Positions 1 through 4,412 of a stretch of 5,834 nt of DNA are shown piece by piece. Positions within the stretch are counted from its first letter, which is position 1. Each line of letters starts with the position of its first letter. The translations under genes were made by a program, and so were the position numbers. Below the pieces are notes generated by a model. That model ran no database searches and was not told the origin of the DNA. It was given only the letters and a program-made list of their open reading frames with translations. The DNA lies in the NCBI GenBank assembly GCA_964529035.1, contig CAZGUG010000078.1, positions 1 to 5,834 of the forward strand, in the 5' to 3' direction. This DNA is from CAZGUG01 sp964529035 (GTDB lineage Bacteria; Bacillota; Clostridia; Ch29).

Positions 1-57
1 AATTTGGCGCTCTCTTTGGAGAAAGATAAGAAATCTTTTTTCCACGGTGTCCACAGA

Positions 58-86
58 AAAACAGAGGCTTAAAGGGCCTCTGTTTT
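58..86. terminator. Bidirectional intrinsic terminator
   Basis: An 11-bp perfect stem (58-68 with 76-86) encloses a 7-base loop. The core is ACAGAGGC paired with GCCTCTGT, flanked by A4 on the left and T4 on the right, so either strand yields a hairpin followed by a U-run. On the minus strand it lies 5 bases past the stop codon of the radical SAM gene and should end that transcript. On the plus strand it would end a gene lying left of the window. Bases 1-57 hold no gene I can identify. Confidence 0.85.
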
Positions 87-91
87 ATCAT

Positions 92-925
92 TTATTTCAA
101 AACCTTTATCCGGTCTGTTACTTCATCTACCAATCTTTCTTTGTCACGAGGTAGTGTGCATTTTATCCTGATTATATTTGTCGGGTGTGTTGTATCAAAT
201 ATCATTGGCTGCTTAGGACTAAGGTTTTCCAAAAGTGTTCTTATTTCTAACAGCCGTTCTTTTCTGTCCGGAGGAATGAAATCGCCTCTTTCCACCATGT
301 TGTTTAGCTCGGTTCCGTGAAATATTGTCAGGTTCATGGTAATAACCTTACTGGTTGTAAACCGATTAATCATTCCGGCGGTTGCAGCCGCGTTGTCTGC
401 AGCTTCGCCTTTACCGGCTATTCCGTACATTATAATAGAATTAAACGATAATTTTGCTTCATTAAGCTTCTTAGCCTGCTTAACTGCCTGTTTCACCGTA
501 TGGCCCTTATTCATCAGTTTAAGTACATCATCCCTGCCTGTTTCAAAACCGATATAGAGCAGTCTGAGACCCCCATCATGAAGAATTGACAGTTCCTCAA
601 CCGAATATTTACGAATGCTTTTTATGGATGCATATGAGGCCACACATGCACAATACGGCAGGTACTTATGTATCATATCCAGCAGCCGCTTCATCCTGTC
701 AAATCCTATCGACATAGGATCTGCGCCAGTTAAAAACACCTTTTCAGTATAGGTATATCCATTCATTAGCTGCATTTCTATATCCCCGAAGGGAACTTCA
801 CAGTAGCTATCGTCCTTATACATGGAACAGAACATGCATTTGTTATATGAACATCCTAATGTTACCGGCAGCAGAACAGTGGTTATTTCATCCTGTGGAT
901 AAAAAACCGTATCATTTTTATACAT
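92..925 (-). CDS. Radical SAM superfamily protein, function unassigned
   Basis: A 277-residue probable radical SAM enzyme, which would use a [4Fe-4S] cluster to cleave S-adenosylmethionine and start radical chemistry; the substrate is unknown. The cluster-binding cysteines are C25, C30 and C33 (GCSYNKCMFC). The spacing is CX4CX2C rather than the textbook CX3CX2C, a variant I recall from COG1032-like members. Other family marks are LTGADP (65-70), in the place of the SAM-binding GGE-type motif, and LYIGFETGRDDVL (123-135), the typical strand-4 FE(S/T)G segment. A further glycine-rich IMYGIAGKGE follows near residue 165. No TRAM, B12-binding or SPASM cysteine-rich domain is visible, so this is a core barrel with a short C-terminal tail. 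The ATG at 923-925 is supported by AGGAGGAA at 928-935. The gene is monocistronic and convergent with whatever lies to the left. Family assignment is firm; the reaction is not. Confidence 0.9.
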   Translation of the reverse strand: MYKNDTVFYPQDEITTVLLPVTLGCSYNKCMFCSMYKDDSYCEVPFGDIEMQLMNGYTYTEKVFLTGADPMSIGFDRMKRLLDMIHKYLPYCACVASYASIKSIRKYSVEELSILHDGGLRLLYIGFETGRDDVLKLMNKGHTVKQAVKQAKKLNEAKLSFNSIIMYGIAGKGEAADNAAATAGMINRFTTSKVITMNLTIFHGTELNNMVERGDFIPPDRKERLLEIRTLLENLSPKQPMIFDTTHPTNIIRIKCTLPRDKERLVDEVTDRIKVLK

Positions 926-966
926 AGTTCCTCCTATCTGCTTTTAAGAAGCAAGTTTGTAAGTTT

Positions 967-995
967 ATAGTAACGCTCAATCAATGGATAGTCAA
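967..995 (-). promoter_or_regulatory. Sigma-A-like promoter for the radical SAM gene
   Basis: Read on the minus strand, TTGACT (990-995, 5 of 6 to the -35 consensus) is followed after 17 bases by TACTAT (967-972, 4 of 6 to the -10 consensus). Transcription would begin near 960, giving a leader of about 35 bases that carries the AGGAGG site. Position, spacing and orientation all fit the gene at 92-925. The assignment is from consensus matching only. Confidence 0.55.
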
Positions 996-1080
996 TGAAA
1001 CTGATATCATTTATTGATGAGTTTTCACCAAAAACCTGTTTACTCCATAACATATAGTGAATAGGAGGGAGGTGTAAAAC

Positions 1081-1182
1081 GTGTCGAGCGGATTTTTTGG
1101 CGGTAGAGACAGTTTTGGTACCCTGTTTCTGCTTCTTATAATAATCATCATCTTCTTTTCTGCCGGGTCCTTCAAGTATTAA
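1081..1182 (+). CDS. 33-aa Gly-rich small membrane peptide, possibly sporulation-related
   Basis: This short gene starts with GTG and ends with TAA, giving 33 residues. The first 13 (MSSGFFGGRDSFG) are Gly/Ser/Phe-rich. Residues 14-26 are almost purely hydrophobic (TLFLLLIIIIIFF) and would form one membrane helix, followed by a short polar tail SAGSFKY. The start is fixed by an exceptionally strong ribosome binding site: two overlapping cores, AGGAGG (1063-1068) and GGGAGGTG (1067-1074), the latter 6 bases before GTG. The architecture of a Gly-rich head plus an Ile/Leu/Phe stretch resembles the tiny YjcZ/SscA-type sporulation and spore-coat peptides of Firmicutes, but no diagnostic motif proves membership. 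It is divergent from the radical SAM gene and is followed by an ATG-poor gap with no obvious terminator. That it is a real gene is well supported; its role is inferred. Confidence 0.72.
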   Translation: MSSGFFGGRDSFGTLFLLLIIIIIFFSAGSFKY

Positions 1183-1295
1183 TCAGTCCTTTGGGTAGGG
1201 TGCCGGTCGGTGAGCAATACAAAACAGCAGAAAACGTGAAATATAAGATGTGATAGGCGCGTGCTGGCAAAATAATGTCTGGTCGATTTTTCGGC

Positions 1296-1326
1296 TTGAC
1301 ATTTTTTTGTCGGATTTTGATAGAAT
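1296..1326 (+). promoter_or_regulatory. Candidate promoter with Spo0A-box-like spacer
   Basis: A perfect -35 hexamer TTGACA (1296-1301) precedes TAGAAT (1321-1326, 5 of 6 to TATAAT). The spacer is 19 bases, longer than the usual 17. Inside it lies TGTCGGA (1308-1314), one mismatch from the Spo0A box TGTCGAA. Known Spo0A-activated sigma-A promoters (spoIIG, spoIIE) also have over-long spacers, so Spo0A control is plausible, though the box sits nearer the -10 than in those promoters. The start point would be about 200 bases upstream of the spo0E-like gene. This is inference from consensus matching. Confidence 0.4.
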
Positions 1327-1345
1327 TTTGTGGAAAATTTGTGGA
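1324..1345 (+). repeat. Two tandem 11-mers (TTTGTGGA core)
   Basis: AATTTTGTGGA (1324-1334) is followed directly by AAATTTGTGGA (1335-1345), matching at 10 of 11 positions. The shared core TTTGTGGA is spaced 11 bases apart, about one helical turn, as expected for a protein binding twice on one face of the helix. The repeats begin at the candidate -10 and cover the expected start point, a position typical for repression. Confidence 0.5.
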
Positions 1346-1530
1346 GGGTTTCAGGGGAAAATGTCAAAATAACTATTATCGATAGCATGTAACTGATAGA
1401 CCCAAAATGAATAAAAGATAACAGGAAAGGGGTAGAGAACTATAAACATAAGCTTTTCAGCAGAAGCAGGCAAAAAAATACCTGATGACTTTTAAATGCC
1501 CATTATTTCACAGTTAGGGGGTTAAGCAGC

Positions 1531-1713
1531 GTGTGGGATTTAAGAGGCAGATTAAGCAGCTTAAGGGCACAGATATATAAAGAAAAGGGGAAAAATGTTG
1601 AGGAGCTGCAGACGGACAGAGTGCTCGGACTATGCACAGAACTTGATGAACTAATAAAAAATTATGCTGCATATTGCGGTAACGAAGACAATGATGATGA
1701 AAGCAGCAAATAA
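1531..1713 (+). CDS. Spo0E-family Spo0A~P phosphatase
   Basis: A 60-residue probable aspartyl-phosphate phosphatase of the Spo0E/YisI/YnzD family. These are small cytoplasmic two-helix proteins that dephosphorylate Spo0A~P and hold back sporulation. The fold is visible as helix 1 (about 4-19, LRGRLSSLRAQIYKEK), a short turn (20-28) and helix 2 (29-48). Helix 2 carries the family signature as LCTELDELIKNY (34-45), matching the SQELDxLIxxY pattern; S-Q is replaced by C35-T36 while E37, L38, D39, I42 and Y45 remain. An acidic tail follows residue 50. The GTG start has AGGGGG at 1516-1521 with a 9-base spacer. No in-frame ATG or GTG lies between it and the upstream stop at 1486-1488. Length is normal for the family. 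The phosphatase role is inferred from the signature; the exact partner could be another response regulator. Confidence 0.85.
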   Translation: MWDLRGRLSSLRAQIYKEKGKNVEELQTDRVLGLCTELDELIKNYAAYCGNEDNDDESSK

Positions 1714-1769
1714 GGATGACATTGGGGATTGATTGCATTTTTCTCAAGGGTAAATAAAGAAAGTTCTTT

Positions 1770-1856
1770 GGTTAAAGGCACCGCTAGCAAAGGTTTCTTT
1801 TAGCCCTGTTATGAACGCAGGGACTAAGGGTAACGGTGTTTTTAACTTTTTTTATT
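1770..1856 (+). terminator. Large nested hairpin plus T7: terminator or attenuator
   Basis: Outer stem: 1770-1783 pairs with 1834-1847 over 14 consecutive positions, three of them G-U (GGTTAAAGGCACCG with CGGTGTTTTTAACT). Inner stem: 1797-1808 pairs with 1818-1830, 12 pairs with one bulged A (1823) and a 9-base loop. The stems are joined by an asymmetric internal loop of 13 bases on the left (1784-1796) and 3 on the right (1831-1833). The outer stem runs directly into TTTTTTTATT (1847-1856), the layout of an intrinsic terminator. It lies 57 bases after the spo0E-like stop and 73 bases before the next start. It is far more elaborate than the other terminators here, so it could be a ligand- or protein-controlled attenuator for the downstream gene. 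I compared it mentally with common riboswitch classes and recognised none. Confidence 0.65.
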
Positions 1857-1880
1857 ACAGATTGTTTGGACTGATTAGAG

Positions 1881-1899
1881 GGTATTATATGAATATACC
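1881..1899. promoter_or_regulatory. Palindrome in the putative promoter of the DUF6873-like gene
   Basis: GGTAT (1881-1885) and ATACC (1895-1899) form an inverted repeat around a 9-base centre. It overlaps TATTAT (1883-1888), a 5-of-6 match to the -10 consensus; the best upstream partner, TTGTTT (1862-1867), is only 15 bases away. A dyad over a -10 would suit a dimeric repressor, but both elements are short and the -35 is weak. Confidence 0.3.
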
Positions 1900-1910
1900 G
1901 CTTATTTAAC

Positions 1911-1918
1911 GGAAGGAG
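1911..1918 (+). promoter_or_regulatory. Ribosome binding site that decides the start of the next gene
   Basis: GGAAGGAG ends at 1918. The GTG at 1920-1922 is only one base away, too close for initiation, whereas the in-frame GTG at 1929-1931 is 10 bases away. The downstream GTG is therefore preferred, which shortens the longest possible reading by three codons. Confidence 0.65.
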
Positions 1919-1928
1919 AGTGGCCGGG

Positions 1929-2675
1929 GTGTCGTTGAAGCATAAAAGGACAAATACGGTAAGAGCGATAATTGTGGATGGAAGGGCTGCACCGCTAATG
2001 GAAAAAAATGCGAACTCAATGGGTATAAAGGTTATAGCTACAACAAGGCATCCACATCTTTATCAGGCCATAGCCTTCCACCCGGATACCGTAATATGCC
2101 CGGTGGGCGGTAATAAAATGGTGGTGGAGCCCACCGTGTTCGAATACTATAAAAGGGCCCTGTCGACTTATAAAGTGGAACTGCTAAAAGGGACCACCGA
2201 ATTGTCAAGCAACTATCCCCGGAACATCGCATATAATATAGCAACGGTCGGGAAAAAGGCATTTCTGCATGTAAAATATGCCGACGATACGGTTTTGAAA
2301 GAGCTGAAAAAAGGAAATTTTAAACCTATAAATGTGAAACAGGGTTATGCAAAATGCTCGACTGCGGTGGTGGGAAATAACGGAATCATCACATCCGATC
2401 CCGGTATTTACACTGGTGCGGTGGAAAGCGGAATTGATGCGCTGATGATAAGGCCGGGCCACATAAAACTGAAAGGTTTTGACTATGGTTTCATAGGCGG
2501 ATGCTGCGGCATGTTAAGTCAGAATATACTGGCCTTTGCCGGAAATCCATATATACATCCCGATGCAGATGCCATAATGGAGCATGCAAAAAAGCACGGC
2601 GTGAAGACCATTTCGCTTTGCGACGGCACGCTGCGGGACATAGGCTCAATAATTTCCGTCGTGGAAAATAATTGA
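1929..2675 (+). CDS. DUF6873-like protein, possible GME (guanidine-modifying enzyme) fold
   Basis: A 248-residue soluble protein from the GTG at 1929 (251 from the alternative GTG at 1920). It has no signal peptide or membrane span. Repeated strand-plus-loop blocks with conserved-looking motifs are visible: VICPVGGNKMVVEP (55-68), YPRNIAYNIATVG (96-108), QGYAKCSTAVV (138-148), GIITSDPGI (152-160), IRPGHIKLKGFDYGFIGGCCG (174-194). I recall this pattern from the clostridial family annotated as DUF6873, assigned to the GME fold of amidinotransferases, arginine deiminase and DDAH. Those enzymes use Cys-His-acid chemistry; C143, H178 and D157 are possible counterparts here, but I cannot confirm the alignment. 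The adjacent cysteines C192-C193 are unusual in a glycine-rich turn. The gene sits between spo0E-like and ytxC genes, so a sporulation link is possible. The family call is moderate and the reaction unknown. Confidence 0.7.
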   Translation: MSLKHKRTNTVRAIIVDGRAAPLMEKNANSMGIKVIATTRHPHLYQAIAFHPDTVICPVGGNKMVVEPTVFEYYKRALSTYKVELLKGTTELSSNYPRNIAYNIATVGKKAFLHVKYADDTVLKELKKGNFKPINVKQGYAKCSTAVVGNNGIITSDPGIYTGAVESGIDALMIRPGHIKLKGFDYGFIGGCCGMLSQNILAFAGNPYIHPDADAIMEHAKKHGVKTISLCDGTLRDIGSIISVVENN

Positions 2676-2756
2676 TTTGTAATATATGTATTAACGATTA
2701 AGCAGAATATTGAATTTTGTGCTACACATAATATTACTGAAAGGAGTGAATAGTTA

Positions 2757-3668
2757 ATGGACTTGATCACCATCGGCATTAACGATGATGTTGATGTGGT
2801 GCATGAAAGGCTGAAGACCGAGCTGAAGGTACTTAGCAAACAGGGAATTAACCTTAATTTAAATGAGAGAGTTCAGGGAGATTTGTGTTTTTTTGACTGC
2901 AGCGTGTCCAACTGCGTCTTAGGCAAATTTTCCTATAATGATATAATATATATTTCAAAGCATTATGTGGCCAATGCGATTGCGGATATAATCATAGACA
3001 TCATGGAAAAGAAAATAATAAGAAAGTGTATAGACAGCAACTATTACTATTTTAACCAAGAGGAAAGGATGAAAATTTTTGCCTGTGCCTGTAAGGCCCT
3101 CGGTATAGATGAAAGTGAAATGGACAAAAGCTGTGTCTACCGGCTCAGCAGGAAGGCCAGGGTGCTACAAAAGGTGCTGGATTACCTGGAGAACAACAGC
3201 AACATAATAGTATCCGGTTTTGTCAGGTTCAGGATGAAGGATTATATATCCGAGCTTGAAGACGCCATCGACCGGGCAGTAGAGGAGTACCTGATGGAAA
3301 GGGAGTACAACGAGTTTATCAAACTGCTCCGGTACTTTGTTGAAATACAGGAACCGAAGGTTGATACCGTTAATGTACTCAAAAACACCGATGGAAGCTA
3401 CAGGCTGCTTGACGGTGAAGGCAGGTCGGTAAACAGCGAACTGTTGGATGACCTTTCGGGGGAGGTTCTTGAAAACAACATCAATTATGACGATTTGCTT
3501 ATAAGTTCGCTGATAACAATAGCACCGACAAGGATAGTGTTTCATAACCAGGCGGTAAGCGAAGGTTCTGAGATTTTGGATACCATAAAAAAAGTGTTCC
3601 ACAACAAGATTGCATACTGCCGCGGCTGCGAACTATGTTATGTAAAAAAACCCGTGGAAAAGGAGTAG
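2757..3668 (+). CDS. ytxC: Putative sporulation protein YtxC
   Basis: A 303-residue cytoplasmic protein that I recognise as the YtxC-like family, associated with endospore formers; its biochemical role is unknown. The N-terminal part (1-70) is mixed and Cys-containing (C44, C48, C53). The middle (70-200) is strongly helical and charged, including the segment FVRFRMKDYISELEDAIDRAVEEY that is typical of the family and lies near the centre. The last quarter ends in YCRGCELCYVKK, with C288, C291 and C294 spaced CX2CX2C, which could bind a metal or form disulfides. No transmembrane helix is seen. The ATG at 2757 has AAGGAG at 2741-2746, 10 bases upstream. The 81-base gap from the preceding gene holds no clear terminator, so the two may be co-transcribed. 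A strong terminator follows. Confidence 0.82.
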   Translation: MDLITIGINDDVDVVHERLKTELKVLSKQGINLNLNERVQGDLCFFDCSVSNCVLGKFSYNDIIYISKHYVANAIADIIIDIMEKKIIRKCIDSNYYYFNQEERMKIFACACKALGIDESEMDKSCVYRLSRKARVLQKVLDYLENNSNIIVSGFVRFRMKDYISELEDAIDRAVEEYLMEREYNEFIKLLRYFVEIQEPKVDTVNVLKNTDGSYRLLDGEGRSVNSELLDDLSGEVLENNINYDDLLISSLITIAPTRIVFHNQAVSEGSEILDTIKKVFHNKIAYCRGCELCYVKKPVEKE

Positions 3669-3687
3669 AAATCCAAATAATGCAGAC

Positions 3688-3720
3688 GGCTTCACTATCC
3701 GTTTAGTGGAGTCTTTTTAT
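3688..3720 (+). terminator. Intrinsic terminator after ytxC
   Basis: A 10-bp stem with two G-U pairs (3688-3697 with 3704-3713) closes a 6-base loop and is followed at once by TTTTTATTTT, which continues a few bases past the marked end. It lies 20 bases past the ytxC stop and separates the spo0E-ytxC block from the DUF445-dipeptidase pair. Confidence 0.88.
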
Positions 3721-3734
3721 TTTGGCGGCAAATA

Positions 3735-3743
3735 TGATATACT
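3735..3743 (+). promoter_or_regulatory. Extended -10 promoter for the DUF445-dipeptidase operon
   Basis: TGATATACT matches the extended -10 pattern TGnTATAAT with one mismatch in the hexamer (TATACT, 3738-3743). The -35 position falls in the T-tract of the preceding terminator and is poor, which an extended -10 can compensate for. The start point would be near 3750, giving a leader of about 35 bases to the DUF445 gene. Confidence 0.45.
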
Positions 3744-3783
3744 TTTCCGGTAATATAAATATAGCGCATGCGGGGGATGGGTT

Positions 3784-4386
3784 ATGCTGTTAAAATTTGC
3801 GGTAATGGCCTTTGTCGGAGCGGGCATTGGTTGGTTTACCAACAGAATTGCCATTAGAATGCTTTTCAGGCCGCAAAACCCGTTGAGAATACCGGTTCTG
3901 GGCATATCAATCCAGGGGCTTATTCCCAGGAGACGCCAGGAAATAGCCGGCAGCATCGGGCAGGTGGTGGACAGGGAACTGGTGTCCATTGAAGAGATTG
4001 TATTGGGCCTGGCGGCCGAAAAAAACAGGGACGAAATAATTGATACAATCAAGCGGAAGGTGGAGGTAATAACAAAAAGCAGGCTCCCGGTGCTTTTACC
4101 GGAATACATAAAGGACCTCATTGCCGATTATATAAAGGATATTGTGGACCAGCAGGCAAACCTGGTTATAAATGAACTGGTGGAGAACATAATTCACAAG
4201 GCTGCAAGGGAAATGAACCTGCGGCAGATGATAGAGGACAAGATAAACCAGTTCGATCTCGGCAAGTTGGAGAAAATAATACTGTCGGTTGCCGACAGGG
4301 AATTAAAACACATCGAATACCTGGGAGCGTTTATCGGGTTTTTGATTGGGATAGCCCAAGCTTTTCTGGTATATATTGTTTTGTAA
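3784..4386 (+). CDS. DUF445 family membrane protein, short form
   Basis: A 200-residue protein of the DUF445 family (YheB-like), whose biochemical role is unknown. The N-terminal hydrophobic segment (2-18) runs into the family hallmark GWFTNRIAIRMLFRP (16-30). This is followed by IPVLGISIQGLIPRRRQEIAGSIG-type sequence around 37-58, also typical. The centre (60-170) is a charged, helical region with repeated hydrophobic spacing and could form coiled helices outside the membrane. The C-terminus is a second membrane span (179-200) ending at the last residue. The layout is a helical domain held between two membrane anchors. At 200 residues it is about half the length I recall for Bacillus YheB, so it is a compact form rather than a truncation, since both anchors are present. 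GGGGG at 3772-3776 lies 7 bases before the ATG. The dipeptidase gene begins 26 bases downstream, which implies one operon. Confidence 0.88.
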   Translation: MLLKFAVMAFVGAGIGWFTNRIAIRMLFRPQNPLRIPVLGISIQGLIPRRRQEIAGSIGQVVDRELVSIEEIVLGLAAEKNRDEIIDTIKRKVEVITKSRLPVLLPEYIKDLIADYIKDIVDQQANLVINELVENIIHKAAREMNLRQMIEDKINQFDLGKLEKIILSVADRELKHIEYLGAFIGFLIGIAQAFLVYIVL

Positions 4387-4412
4387 TTACTCATAAAACG
4401 GGGTGTGTTTAT

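Larger units (their letters stand above)
1296..1367. repeat. 10-bp inverted repeat bracketing the spo0E promoter region
   Basis: TTGACATTTT (1296-1305) recurs as its exact reverse complement AAAATGTCAA (1358-1367), with 52 bases between. The left arm coincides with the -35 hexamer, and the right arm lies just downstream of the expected transcription start. It could be a pair of operator half-sites for a looping regulator, or a chance match in AT-rich DNA. Confidence 0.45.
1183..1530 (+). other. 348-base gene-free region upstream of the spo0E-like gene
   Basis: No convincing coding sequence is present: the frames carry frequent stops, and the purine-rich stretch near 1421-1436 (AGGAAAGGGG) is not followed by a usable start codon. 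The region holds the promoter-like pair at 1296-1326, an inverted repeat (1296-1305 with 1358-1367) and two tandem 11-mers (1324-1345). No clear terminator was seen after the 33-aa gene, so read-through into spo0E is possible. The region is AT-rich and looks regulatory. Confidence 0.6.

Noticed and set aside
1..72. Possible C-terminal tail of an upstream plus-strand gene (open frames ending at 27-29 or 70-72)
   Set aside because: Too short to judge. The 70-72 stop lies inside the terminator hairpin, and neither frame shows a recognisable family ending.
336..557. Plus-strand 73-aa reading frame
   Set aside because: It lies entirely opposite the radical SAM gene, has no ribosome binding site, and its composition is that of an antisense shadow.
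1051..1059. CATATAGTG as a sporulation sigma (E or K) -10 for the 33-aa gene
   Set aside because: No -35 element with acceptable spacing could be found, so only half of a promoter is present.
1265..1281. Sigma-54-like promoter (CTGGCA followed by TGTC)
   Set aside because: The -12 GC dinucleotide is missing and only the -24 half resembles the consensus.
1448..1495. Short frame after the purine-rich AGGAAAGGGG
   Set aside because: It has no ATG, GTG or TTG at a usable distance and encodes only about 15 residues.
1771..1834. Known riboswitch or T-box (GGCACCGC and GCAAAGG resemble fragments of T-box and c-di-GMP motifs)
   Set aside because: The order and surroundings of these fragments do not fit either consensus; only the generic hairpin-plus-T-tract is supported.
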